Below are positions 53,029 through 61,816 of a stretch of DNA of 64,000 bases, in pieces. Below the pieces are notes generated by a model. It worked only from the letters and a program-made list of their open reading frames with translations, was not told the origin of the DNA and ran no database searches. Source of the DNA: Streptosporangium subroseum (GTDB lineage Bacteria > Actinomycetota > Actinomycetes > Streptosporangiales > Streptosporangiaceae). Each line of letters starts with the position of its first letter. Position 1 is the stretch's first letter. The stretch is taken from contig NZ_FZOD01000045.1 in NCBI RefSeq assembly GCF_900188345.1, positions 1 through 64,000 on the forward strand, in the 5' to 3' direction. A program made the position numbers and the translations under genes.

Positions 53029-53804
53029 GAACTGGCGCTCTCCGCAGGCTTGCGCGGCTCCTCCGCCCAGACGTCCCGGCCGTTGCTCCACAGCTCTGAG
53101 GCGTGGTAGCCGAACCGGTCGAACAACCCGTCGTCCTGATAGCGGCGCAGGTGCATCATCGGCGAGTCGTGGCCGACCAGCTTGGCCAGGTGCGGCGTCA
53201 CAAGCATCTCGGAGTCGAAGCGGAAGACGCTCATCGCGATGTGCTCGTCTCCGAAGCGCGCCTCGATGCCGGGCACGTTCCGAACCTGCTCGATCTCCGA
53301 GAGGGTGATCCTGATGCGAGTGGAGACGGTCAGCGGGACGTTCTCCACCTCTTCGCGCCGGCGGGTGACCTCGCCGTCCGGGTCGCCGATCAGGAAGCGG
53401 ATCTTGCATCCCTGCTCGGCCTTGCGCTTGAGGACCTTGGCGAGGTTGGGGTGCTCCAGCCACAGGAAGTAGTTGGTGTATCCGGCGAACACGATCTCGT
53501 TGCGGGCCGAGCTGATCAGGTTGCGCCAGATCGACTTGGGGCACGCCGACCGGTAGGGGTAGACGGTCAGGACTTCCCGGTCCGGCCCGGTCTTCACGGT
53601 GTTACGGATAGCCTCTGGCCACAACATGGACGTATCAACTCCTAATGCCTCGGCGGCGGTCAGCTGGTGCCGAAGGTGCGGGACTCGTGCCTCATCCTGT
53701 AACCAGCGTTCCACCGTCTTAACATCCACCCCGCATCGGTCTGCCAGCTTTTGATTGCTCAGCTTCGCATCGAGCATGGCGCGGCGTAAGGGGACGTTGG
53801 CCAC
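53022..53804 (-). CDS. HTH regulator with phospholipase-D-like DUF5919 domain (260 aa)
   Basis: N-terminal helix-turn-helix (KLSNQKLADRCGVDVKTVERWL, about 14-35) joined to a DUF5919 domain, a PLD-like fold (RNLISSARNEIVFAGYTNYFLWLEHPNL, RFLIGDPDGEVTRRRE, HIAMSVFRFDSEMLVTPHL). The GTG start fits the conserved MANVPLRRAM opening. It is the only intact copy in the window; fragments of the same gene lie at 31.5, 33.5, 50.4 and 51.0 kb. Common in actinomycete integrative elements, where it is probably a maintenance or transfer regulator. Confidence 0.82.
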   Translation of the reverse strand: MANVPLRRAMLDAKLSNQKLADRCGVDVKTVERWLQDEARVPHLRHQLTAAEALGVDTSMLWPEAIRNTVKTGPDREVLTVYPYRSACPKSIWRNLISSARNEIVFAGYTNYFLWLEHPNLAKVLKRKAEQGCKIRFLIGDPDGEVTRRREEVENVPLTVSTRIRITLSEIEQVRNVPGIEARFGDEHIAMSVFRFDSEMLVTPHLAKLVGHDSPMMHLRRYQDDGLFDRFGYHASELWSNGRDVWAEEPRKPAESASSG

Positions 53805-53918
53805 GGTGCACCTCAGGGTGTGAGGACGTCAGGGACGTTTTCGACTCTAACTTTGAAACGTCCTGGACGTCTCTGGAACGCGGTGGGTTCGTCGCCCAAA
53901 TGGAATGACGCTTACTCC

Positions 53919-54128
53919 ATGTCAACCCCCGTAATTCTGGAAGACCTCCAGGCGGCTTTTCCCGGATGGTGCATTTGGCGTAGTTCTGCGGGTCGTTTAT
54001 GGGCCACCCGGAACGGTCGGCACCTTACCGATGAAGAGGTGAATCGTGGCCTCTACCAGACAATCGATGCCGACGATGTTGCCGAACTCGCCCAGCGACT
54101 CCGTGACCAGGAGGGGCTGGAGTCATGA
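53919..54128 (+). CDS. Small element protein (69 aa)
   Basis: MSTPVILEDLQAAFPGWCIW and DDVAELAQRLRDQEG; found in my experience as short proteins downstream of HTH regulators in actinomycete elements, without known function. No good ribosome site is visible. Its stop overlaps the next gene's ATG, giving a three-gene coupled operon divergent from the HTH-DUF5919 regulator. Confidence 0.6.
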   Translation: MSTPVILEDLQAAFPGWCIWRSSAGRLWATRNGRHLTDEEVNRGLYQTIDADDVAELAQRLRDQEGLES

Positions 54129-54463
54129 ATGCCACAGGCAGGAAAGCGCCGGCTCAGCGATGTCCGGCAGCCCTGGCTGCTGAACATCTGCGGATCGGCC
54201 TCGAACACTGCGGCGTCGCAGCCGATGTCCGCGAAGGCCACAGCGTCGCCCTGGTCTCCATCTGGACCAATCTCGTGGTCTGGACGGACGGGCTTGCCTA
54301 CCGCTGGTGGACGGGAAAGATCTCACCGAAGACGGGCCGCCGCCTGTACAGAGTTTACGGCGTAGATAACCCGGCCACCGTCGCCCACTGTGTCGCTCAG
54401 CGGTACGAAGAACTTCGCAAAGCGTCCTGTCGGTTCGAGGGCCTCGCGGAGCGCACGTCGTGA
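54125..54463 (+). CDS. Hypothetical element protein (112 aa)
   Basis: Starts in an ATGA overlap with the gene before and ends in a GTGA overlap with the gene after. Sequence features include WTNLVVWTDGLAYRWWTGK and TVAHCVAQRYEELRK, without membrane segments. Function unknown; likely regulated by the divergent HTH-DUF5919 protein. Confidence 0.65.
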   Translation: MNATGRKAPAQRCPAALAAEHLRIGLEHCGVAADVREGHSVALVSIWTNLVVWTDGLAYRWWTGKISPKTGRRLYRVYGVDNPATVAHCVAQRYEELRKASCRFEGLAERTS

Positions 54464-54747
54464 TTCTGCTCGACGAGTGCCTGAGCCCACATGTGCCAAT
54501 GCCGCAGCGAGATCACATTCGATTGAACTGGCAACCGCCGTACTTGGCACTTGAGCGGGCACGCTCAGTGGCCTGGACCTGTTGGTGCCGTGCAACGGTC
54601 TATGAACTTTATGAGGGTGCCGGTCGGGCGTTCCTCCGTCGAACCTTGCAACTCGATGACGGCCATCAGGTCCACGAGACCTCCATCTGGTCGATTAGCA
54701 AAGCTCGGGCGACTTGGATGGCGCTGCTGTCCGGAGGAGTCCGATAG
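54460..54747 (+). CDS. Hypothetical protein (95 aa)
   Basis: Third gene of the coupled small operon (GTGA overlap). No family recognised; it contains WCRATVYELYEGAGRAFLRR. The next 280 bases up to the convergent Fic gene hold no feature I can support. Confidence 0.5.
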   Translation: MILLDECLSPHVPMPQRDHIRLNWQPPYLALERARSVAWTCWCRATVYELYEGAGRAFLRRTLQLDDGHQVHETSIWSISKARATWMALLSGGVR

Positions 54748-55030
54748 GACAGGCGTGACGGCGTGGATTTGGAGGGACGATGTCGCCACGCCTTCCGAGG
54801 TGCCAGGAGTCAGCCGGGTGATTCCAGGCCCATCCCTCCTCCGTCCCCAATAGCTGCCGACCTCGTGGCCCGATTGAGGGGTCAATTCCGACTTCGCGTG
54901 CCCCTTGACCCGCTACGTGCACCGTTGATCACACCCAACGTGCACAGACGGAGTTGACGCCGATTGAGGCACACGAACACTTCAGGCAGCGGGGACGGGA
55001 GAGACTGCCTCCACCTTGCACATTGAGACG

Positions 55031-55738
55031 TTAATTGTTCTGCTTAGACAAGCGGTATCGTTCTTCAATCAACATTTCAACTAGCACTTTTTTAAGATAG
55101 GCGTGCCGTCCGATCATCGACATATTTCCAGCCAGCCCGTACGCGGACAAGAACTCTCCGTCCGGACCCTTAACCGCAGTCTTGACGGAATCCGGTCGGG
55201 GCTTTACGCGAACGAAGGCCGGCAGGCCATACCGAATCACAACCCAATTCGCCCAAAGCCGAGCAGTAGTTCCGTTGCTATTGGGGAAAGGATGAATGCG
55301 CACCCACTCGCCGTGAGCAAAAGCGCAAGCCTCTATTATCGCCATATCGGTATCAGCTGGCGGCTCCTCCCCCGAGGGAAGTTCCGCATCTAGTTGCTTT
55401 ATATATTCACCAAGTTTTTTTTCAAAGAGAGATAACTCGCTTGCGATCTCATGCGGCTGACAAGCTTCACGTCCCCCAACTTGGACCCTGGAGACACTGA
55501 TCTCGCCGACACCTTCCCCACGGAACTTACCGACGATCTCTGGGTCTGCAAGACGAACACCATCGAGGGATTTGCTGTACCAGGCACGCACAAGATCTAG
55601 AGACACTGGATCGCGTCGCCGAGCAGACAAAAACACGTCCTGGCGGACAATCTCGAAATTCCGGACAATTCGGTCACGAGTGCTGGGGTCGGCGTCATCC
55701 CAGGGGAAGGGGGTAGAGGCTCTAGTCGGAGGTCCCAA
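55031..55738 (-). CDS. Fic-domain protein with altered Fic motif (about 235 aa)
   Basis: The Fic core is clear: an active-site stretch HPFPNSNGTTARLWANW with His149, preceded by the FAHGEWVRI helix and followed by YGLPAFVRVKPRP. The usual HPFxxGNGR reads HPFPNSNGTTAR, so the Gly and the nucleotide-contacting Arg are replaced by Ser and Thr. The gene overlaps the upstream HTH gene. I place the start at a TTG 11 bases after GGGAGGA, since no ATG or GTG fits; this is uncertain. Likely a toxin-like AMP/nucleotide transferase or an inactive relative. AT-richer than the window average. Confidence 0.72.
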   Translation of the reverse strand: MGPPTRASTPFPWDDADPSTRDRIVRNFEIVRQDVFLSARRRDPVSLDLVRAWYSKSLDGVRLADPEIVGKFRGEGVGEISVSRVQVGGREACQPHEIASELSLFEKKLGEYIKQLDAELPSGEEPPADTDMAIIEACAFAHGEWVRIHPFPNSNGTTARLWANWVVIRYGLPAFVRVKPRPDSVKTAVKGPDGEFLSAYGLAGNMSMIGRHAYLKKVLVEMLIEERYRLSKQNN

Positions 55739-56627
55739 AGTTTGTGGCGTCCTCCCAGGTCGGATCCATCGGATCCAACGTCGGAATCCCGGGGCGGAGC
55801 TCATCATACGCCGATCTCTCAGCATCATTAATGAGCTCTAGCTCCTCAGCATACTGGGCCGCCGTAGGAACCACCTTCGGAGCACGAGCGAGGAGGGCAG
55901 CAGCGCTGTCTTCGATGATCTGATACCCCTCCTCTTCCAAGCTTTCCAACACACCGGGCCCACCTGCCAGCAGCCGCTCTTTCCGAGAAGGTTGCCCGTA
56001 CTGCAACCAGTCGCGAGTCCGGAGATCACCAATTTCTGTCACCAGAACTGCAATAAGCGCATGCAGCCGTAACAGAGGATCAATTTTGGACGAGCGCGGT
56101 GTGGAATTAGGATTATTTTGCCAGTAGTAATAAGTAGATGCACCTAGGTCCGCAATTTGCGAAACCTCTTCAACGCTTAAAGTAAGCCAGTCCCTCAGCT
56201 CATCCATGGCGCGAACGCCGATGTGAATATTCGGCTTAAACGCACCTGAATTCTCCTTGACTTCCGCCTGACTTAAGTCAATCGGAGCGACATTAATTGC
56301 ACCCAGAGTTCCGGTTTCACTTATTAGAGTGAATGACATTTCACGTTGCAGGGGTGCATCAAAAATTGTCCGCGACGAGAAGAGGACTAGGAAGCCCTCC
56401 ACCATCTTTCTAGCAGCCTGGATAGCGGAGGAAACTCTTTCAACGGGCGGCTCGACGATTAGAATCTGAGGAGGATGCCCAGAAGAAAACGCTGCAGGGT
56501 GATATTCATCGCCAGTAGCAGGTCCCTCGAAGAACTGGCAAGAACGGAGCGAACGCTGCAAAGCCGTGTGGATTGTTTGCTCTGCAAGTGTGAGGGAGTC
56601 CGTAGGCCGGTCCTGAAGAGCCGTCAT
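55722..56627 (-). CDS. HTH/toxin-binding-like protein, probable partner of Fic (301 aa)
   Basis: The C-terminal half resembles Xre/MbcA/ParS-type antitoxins: VEEVSQIADLGASTYYYW as a helix-turn-helix at about 152-169, then RDWLQYGQP and GVLESLEEEG. The stretch SLEEEG (229-234) fits the (S/T)xxxE(G/N) pattern of Fic-inhibiting helices; the match is short and may be chance. The N-terminal 140 residues are unassigned. Overlaps the Fic gene and follows the TIGR04255-like gene by 13 bases, so all three are one operon. Confidence 0.6.
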   Translation of the reverse strand: MTALQDRPTDSLTLAEQTIHTALQRSLRSCQFFEGPATGDEYHPAAFSSGHPPQILIVEPPVERVSSAIQAARKMVEGFLVLFSSRTIFDAPLQREMSFTLISETGTLGAINVAPIDLSQAEVKENSGAFKPNIHIGVRAMDELRDWLTLSVEEVSQIADLGASTYYYWQNNPNSTPRSSKIDPLLRLHALIAVLVTEIGDLRTRDWLQYGQPSRKERLLAGGPGVLESLEEEGYQIIEDSAAALLARAPKVVPTAAQYAEELELINDAERSAYDELRPGIPTLDPMDPTWEDATNFGTSD

Positions 56628-56640
56628 GCGTTTAGTCCTT

Positions 56641-57432
56641 CTACTCAGATTGCCCTAGTTTTTCAAGCAGGTCTGCCGTAACTAGCTGATGAAATACGGA
56701 AACGCTCGTATCATTTAGGACATCTGCCGCGCTAATGATGGATTCAATATCGAAGGGGGCTGCAGCCTCACGATAAGAATCCAAGTCCACAAGAAATCCT
56801 AGTTCGCCCGAATCTTGACGAACTGGACCTATCCTTACAGTGCACGTAATTTCATCCGAAATCTGCATCACTGAATGCTGCTGAGCTGCGATTACTCCAG
56901 GCCCAAGCGTGGGATGTAACGCAAGTCCCAGCGCTTCGGGGTGGATGTATTTAGACCATGCTTCCATCGTTTCGCCGGCACCAAAAGTGAATAGGTTAAC
57001 GAATCGCAATCCAAGTCGCTGCTCAACTGCAGGACATTCAACTTTGGCCACGGCTTCTAGTAACGAACGGAACCTGACACGCATATCATCCCATCCGGGA
57101 AATTCGCTTGTCTCGATAGCCAAGCTATCTGGCAATACCGAAAGCGTCCATTTATTCTCCGGATCAGACGTGAAACGCCATCCTCGCTCAGAAGCATGCT
57201 GAACCTGCTCCGCCGGTAAGGCAGCACCAGGTGTGACCGTAACTCGGCTGGCTTGAAGCTGGGTGAGCTTCGGATAGCTTCCGCTTCGCCCGCCCAGTGC
57301 CTCATAGATCTTTCGGCCTGCACCACTTTCAGCCAAGCGATCTTGGTTGTCGATGCGGACCTGGCAGACGACGAGCGGGAGCGCTGGTGTAGCAAGACGT
57401 CGGCGGTCCGGTGCGGGGAGCGAGATAGGCAC
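56641..57432 (-). CDS. TIGR04255-family protein (263 aa)
   Basis: Recognised by PALPLVVCQVRI at the start, WRFTSDPENKWTLSVLPDSLAIETSEFPGWDDMRVRF in the middle (positions about 92-126) and RLGLRFVNLF, all hallmarks of TIGR04255. The family has no proven function and is found near mobile elements and toxin-like genes. First gene of the operon with the HTH and Fic genes; an inverted repeat TAGGGT-N12-ACCCTA near 57460 lies in its promoter region. Confidence 0.75.
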   Translation of the reverse strand: MPISLPAPDRRRLATPALPLVVCQVRIDNQDRLAESGAGRKIYEALGGRSGSYPKLTQLQASRVTVTPGAALPAEQVQHASERGWRFTSDPENKWTLSVLPDSLAIETSEFPGWDDMRVRFRSLLEAVAKVECPAVEQRLGLRFVNLFTFGAGETMEAWSKYIHPEALGLALHPTLGPGVIAAQQHSVMQISDEITCTVRIGPVRQDSGELGFLVDLDSYREAAAPFDIESIISAADVLNDTSVSVFHQLVTADLLEKLGQSE

Positions 57433-57915
57433 TGATCCTCCGAATCGCTAGGAAACTATAGGGTAGTTGTAGGCCGACCCTACCTCCTGCTTTATATAAC
57501 GCAAGGGTCTCTCTGTCTCACAGCAAGGTAGCGATAGCGTCAAGAACCTGCTGGTCACACTGAGTTACGTAGCACTTCGCGGCTTTTGCCACATGTCAAC
57601 GCCGACAAACTCTCTAGGTCTCCTGGACCGCGCAACCATGGATCGACCAGAGCGCAGACAGCCAGCGCAATGCCGGAGACAACCTGAGGAGGCCCGAAGC
57701 GGTTGGGCCGGCGGCGAAGTGGCAGGCGGCAGCGCGCATCAGAGGCCGCGAGTGTGTTCGGTTCGGTGGGTGCTCGGTGCGGTGGGGCGGGGCGGAGCTG
57801 CTGCCAGCCGGGACCGGCCGCCAGAGCCGCATGCCCGGCTGGCGGGCGAGCGCAGGGCCGCCCGCGGCGGCGCGGAGCGCTGCCGCCTTGAACCAGTAAA
57901 GAAACTTTGAGCCCA
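57433..57915. other. 480-bp gap; promoter of the Fic operon and possible relic
   Basis: The right part is very GC-rich. A leftward frame shows FGPPQVVSGIALAVCALVDPWL, which could be a leftover of a small membrane protein of the element (spread-type), but there is no credible start. A GTAGCAC at 57569-57575 matches the core of the GntR-gene repeats. Confidence 0.35.
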
Positions 57916-58758
57916 CTACACCCTGAGTGAGACCTGTCCATCCGATCCGGCCTGGTCATGCTCCCTGGCTGCTGCGGCTTCGAAGCGATCGCCAGGGGCT
58001 TCGATCTCGGTGAACTCCAGCGGGCGGCCGTCCCTGCTGAGCATCAGCCGGCGGACCAGCAACAAGGGAGTACCGATGGGCTCCATGTTGAGGTCTTCGT
58101 AGGTCTCGCCGTAGGGCATCTGGCTGTGGACCGAGGTGATCCAGCGCAGCGGCCCATGGGTGCGCTCCAGATGGGCGTAGTAGTCCTCGGGCTCGATCTC
58201 AGAGTCGATCTCCATACCTCTGCCTTCGCCGGTAATCATGGCGACCTGGTCGGCCAGGAGATAGGAGTACAGGTGGATGCGGGCGCGGGTCTTGGTGTGC
58301 TGCCAGTATGCGTAGCGGTAGACGCCCATGCGGCCTCGGCGCACGCCCAGAACGTCGGCTTTGCTGCCTTCGATGCTCATGAACAGCGCCGAATTCGGGT
58401 TGACCTGGGCTGCGGTGCGTTCGGCCTCGCTGGCGACGGTGACGTGTTCCCATCCCTGCTTGGCGGGGTCGTAGGTGGGGCTAAGCAGGTCTTCGCGCGC
58501 TGAGCCGCCCATGAGGATCAGGCGGCGATCGGGGGTGGGGCGGACAAAGGTGCCGCGGCCGTGGGCGACGGTGAGCAGTCCTTCGCCGACGAGTTGGGCG
58601 ATGGCCTTGCGGATCGTCGGGCGTGAGGTGGCGTACTCGTTGGCGAGGAACGCTTCGCCGGGGAGTGCCTGTCCCGGTTGGTAGTGGTCTTGGACCACGT
58701 CGGAGCGCAAGAGGTCGGCGATGATTCGCCACCGGGCTGCGCCCTTGTCGTCGGTCAT
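57916..58758 (-). CDS. GntR-family regulator, KorSA-like (280 aa)
   Basis: N-terminal winged helix (FLANEYATSRPTIRKAIAQLVGEGLLTVAHGRGTFV, about 33-67) and a C-terminal UTRA ligand domain (GTPLLLVRRLMLSRDGRPLEFTEI). ATG after GAAGGAGG. In pSAM2-type elements such a repressor controls excision and replication genes. It is divergent from rep and faces paired repeats in the intergenic region. Confidence 0.85.
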   Translation of the reverse strand: MTDDKGAARWRIIADLLRSDVVQDHYQPGQALPGEAFLANEYATSRPTIRKAIAQLVGEGLLTVAHGRGTFVRPTPDRRLILMGGSAREDLLSPTYDPAKQGWEHVTVASEAERTAAQVNPNSALFMSIEGSKADVLGVRRGRMGVYRYAYWQHTKTRARIHLYSYLLADQVAMITGEGRGMEIDSEIEPEDYYAHLERTHGPLRWITSVHSQMPYGETYEDLNMEPIGTPLLLVRRLMLSRDGRPLEFTEIEAPGDRFEAAAAREHDQAGSDGQVSLRV

Positions 58759-58798
58759 GCCGATGTCCTCCTTCTTCCACGTTTGCTCTTTACAAGAG

Positions 58799-58850
58799 GT
58801 AGCACGTGTTGTTTACCATGTCCACATGGGCCAAGACGTAGCACGTGTTG
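58799..58850. promoter_or_regulatory. Paired 13-base repeats, probable GntR operators
   Basis: GTAGCACGTGTTG occurs at 58799-58811 and again at 58838-58850. Between them is a palindrome CCATGTCCACATGG (58816-58829). They lie in the divergent gap of 126 bases between the GntR gene and rep, the expected place for KorSA-like control. Confidence 0.65.
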
Positions 58851-58884
58851 AAGCACCTGTCGGGAGCGAGCAAAGGAGGACGCC

Positions 58885-60382
58885 ATGAACAGCACGGAGG
58901 AACCACAGCACCGCACCATCGACCAGCAGCCGGAATGGCTGGTCGATCTCGCCCGGGTAATCAACGATCCGGGCTACGACCGGTGGCGCTCGATGGTCGC
59001 GGCGACCGGAGGATGTGCCCACCCGGTGCACCTGGCGGGCGAGTCGTTGATCGTCAATGCGGCCAGCGGTGAGGTACTGCACAGCTACCGCACGACGGAT
59101 GAGCCGTCCGGGCATCTGCTGGTGGCCTGCGGCAACCGGCGGGCCTCGGTGTGTGCGTCCTGCTCGGAGGTCTACCGGGCCGACACCTTCCAACTCATCC
59201 GAGCTGGCCTGTCTGGCGGCAAGGGTGTCCCACAGGAGGTGAGCGGACATCCTCGGGTGTTCGTCACGCTCACCGCTCCCTCATTCGGGCCGGTGCACAC
59301 GGCGAGAGAAGAACGGGACGGTGCGGGCCTGCCGTCCCCGCAACCGCGACAGAGTCTGTGAGCACGGCCATCCGGTCGGCTGCCATGCTCGCCACGAGCC
59401 GGGAGACGAACGGCTCGGGCAACCCATCTGCGGCGACTGTTACGACTATGTGGGCGCGGTGCTCTGGCAAGCTCACGCGGGTGCTCTCTGGCACCGCTTC
59501 ACCCTGGAAGTACGGCGCACCCTGGCCAGCGAGGCAGGGCTGAGCCGCCGGGAGTTCGCCAAGCGGGTCCGGGTGTCATTCGCCAAGGTCGCCGAATACC
59601 AGCGGCGCGGCCTGGTGCACTTCCACGCCATCGTCAGGCTCGACGGTCCGGACGGTAGCAGTGAAATCCCTCCGGACTGGGCCGATCACGACCTGCTCAC
59701 TCGGGCGATCCCTCCGGCCGTCCAGCGAGTCACGGTCACCTCTCCCCCGAGCGATCTCGGCCGATGGGATCTGATCTGGGGGGATCAACTCGATATCCGG
59801 CCTATCCTGCTCGACCAAACGGCGGACGGACTCAGTGAGCGAGCGGTGGCCGGCTACATCGCCAAGTACGCGACGAAGGGTGCTGAAGCCTCCGGCACCG
59901 TCGATCACCGGCTGTCGTGTCCGGCCTGCGGCGGTCGTGGGCGGCTGCGCCTGATGGCCTCGTGCGGGCGCTGTCACGGGACGGGCTTGAAACCGGGGCT
60001 GCACCTGGACGCGCTCCCGGTCACCGCGCATGCCCGGCGGATGATCCGCACCTGCTGGGAGCTGGGCGCACGCCCGGAGTTCACCGCGCTCTGGCTACGG
60101 CCTTGGTCGCACATGCTGGGATTTCGCGGCCACTTCTCATCCAAGTCACGCCGCTACTCCACCACCCTCGGCGATCTCCGGCAGGTGCGCGCCACCCACC
60201 GCGCAACGAAGGCACGTGAGCGGAACGGGCTCCCCCTCCTGGGCGACGAGACGACGCTCGTTCTCGGCCACTGGCGGTTCGCCGGATCGGGCTACTCCCC
60301 CGGTGAGGCGATCATGGCCGAACACATCCGCCAGAAAGTCGCCACCGCTCGGAAGATCGCCACCGAGCGGGAGGACGGATGA
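58885..60382 (+). pseudogene. Replication initiator (RepSA-like) with a frameshift
   Basis: The first part encodes HPRVFVTLTAPSFGPVHTARE, and the second resumes in another frame as RACRPRNRDRVCEHGHPVGC and then CGDCYDYVGAVLWQAHAGALW. Together these are the family's standard layout, including a Cys-rich CPACGGRGRLR stretch and ARHRATKARER-like C-terminus. One extra base in the GAAGAACGGG run near 59310 would explain the break. Rep drives rolling-circle replication of excised elements; as written it is not made full-length. Confidence 0.8.
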
Positions 60383-60585
60383 CAGCACCCGGACCGCCCG
60401 GCGAACGGCGGCTCTACCGCATATGCGATGCCATGCACCTGCTCAGCATGAGTCGCAGCGTGATCTATGAGCAGATCAGGGCGGGCCGTCTGCGCTCCGT
60501 CACCCAGGGCCGTACCCGGCTGATCCCGGCCTCGGCCATCTCCGACTACATCGATCTCCTCGAACGGGAAGCGAGAGCAGCATGA
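60379..60585 (+). CDS. xis: Excisionase (68 aa)
   Basis: MerR-like helix-turn-helix typical of AICE excisionases: LYRICDAMHLLSMSRSVIYEQI, GRLRSVTQGRTRLIPASAI. ATG overlaps the rep stop and its TGA overlaps the integrase ATG, so rep-xis-int are transcribed together as in pSAM2. Confidence 0.9.
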   Translation: MTAPGPPGERRLYRICDAMHLLSMSRSVIYEQIRAGRLRSVTQGRTRLIPASAISDYIDLLEREARAA

Positions 60586-61757
60586 CCATACGACGCAGCC
60601 GGGGAGACGGCGGCCTGCACTGGGACGAGACCCGCGAACGCTGGATCGCCTCGGTGACGGTCGGCTACACCCCGGCCGGGAAGCGCATCGTCAAGAAGGC
60701 CAGCGGCAAGAGCAAGACGGAGGCCAAGGACAAGCTCAAAGAGATCATCCGCGACTACGACGACGGCCTGGCCATCGCGCCGGCGAACTACACGGTGACC
60801 GATGCCGTGAAGTACTGGCTGCAACATGGCCTGGCCGGGCGCTCGGCGACCACGGTGAAGATGTACACCACATACGCCGACAAGCACGTGATCCCCGCGG
60901 TGGGAGCACGCAAGCTGCGTGACCTGTCGGTGGAGGATGTTGACCGGTGGCTGGCGAGCAAGACGGACGAGCTGAGCACCCGGTCGCTCAAGCTGATCCA
61001 CGGCATCCTCAACCGGTCGGTGAAAAGCGCCATGCGGCGCGACAAGGTGAAGCGGAACGTCGTCGATCTCTGTGAGATCCCAGATGGGCGCGAGGGCCGT
61101 ACCTCCAAGGCACTCACGCTCGCGCAGGCCGGTTCCATCATCGCCCTGGCGGAGCAGGCCAACCCGCGCATGCGGGCGTATGTGGTGCTCTCGCTGCTGA
61201 TCGGTGCTCGTACGGAGGAACTGCGCGCGCTCCTGTGGTCTCATGTCGTCGCGTTCGACGAAGAGCGCAAGGCGTGGCTGCCGGTCACCGAGACGGGCTG
61301 GGAAAACGAGCAGTTCGCGATCTACGTGTGGCGGTCCGTGCGGCAGAAGGGAGACACCAAGACCGTCAAGTCGCGCCGTTCCCTCAAGCTCCCCCGACGA
61401 TGCGTGGAGGCGCTGCGGGCACTCCGAGAAGAGCAGGAGAAGACAGGCGGGAAGCTCTCCGGCACGGAGGGCCTTGTCTTCTCCACCTTGAAAGGAACCG
61501 CCATGAGCGCGGGGAATGTGCGCCGCGATGTACGGAAGATCATTGAGAAGGCGGGACTCCGTGGCACCGACTGGACTCCTCGCGAGATGCGGCACAGCTT
61601 CGTCTCGCTGCTGTCGGACTCGGGCGTTCCGATCGAGGACATCTCACGGCTCGTGGGGCACCGGAACACGGTGGTCACGGAGACGGTCTATCGGAAGCAG
61701 ATCCGGCCGGTGCTCATGCAGGGAGCGGAGGCCATGGACGACATCTTCGGGAGTTAG
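60582..61757 (+). CDS. int: Tyrosine integrase (391 aa)
   Basis: N-terminal arm-binding domain, SAM-like domain (TVTDAVKYWLQHGLAG) and catalytic domain with Arg210 in LIGARTEE, RHSFVSLLSDSGV, LVGHRNTVV and nucleophile Tyr370. It ends 60 bases from the intact tRNA-Val gene. Repeats GTCACCCAGTTAGTCACTC just after the gene and GTCACCCAGTTGGTCACTC in every left arm look like its arm sites. Confidence 0.93.
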   Translation: MTIRRSRGDGGLHWDETRERWIASVTVGYTPAGKRIVKKASGKSKTEAKDKLKEIIRDYDDGLAIAPANYTVTDAVKYWLQHGLAGRSATTVKMYTTYADKHVIPAVGARKLRDLSVEDVDRWLASKTDELSTRSLKLIHGILNRSVKSAMRRDKVKRNVVDLCEIPDGREGRTSKALTLAQAGSIIALAEQANPRMRAYVVLSLLIGARTEELRALLWSHVVAFDEERKAWLPVTETGWENEQFAIYVWRSVRQKGDTKTVKSRRSLKLPRRCVEALRALREEQEKTGGKLSGTEGLVFSTLKGTAMSAGNVRRDVRKIIEKAGLRGTDWTPREMRHSFVSLLSDSGVPIEDISRLVGHRNTVVTETVYRKQIRPVLMQGAEAMDDIFGS

Positions 61758-61776
61758 TCACCCAGTTAGTCACTCG

Positions 61777-61806
61777 CGCCCCGTTCCGAAGATCGGATAC
61801 GGGGCG
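61777..61806 (+). terminator. Rho-independent terminator after int
   Basis: Stem CGCCCCGT / ACGGGGCG with an inner TCCGA-AGA-TCGGA stem-loop, followed by TTTT. The inner 14 bases recur in the terminator at 25303-25343. Confidence 0.8.
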
Positions 61807-61816
61807 TTTTGGCTGG

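Noticed and set aside
57555..57959. 134-codon leftward frame as a gene
   Set aside because: It overlaps the end of the GntR gene, has a biased GC-rich middle and no ribosome site. Only its last part resembles a membrane protein, so it is described as a possible relic.
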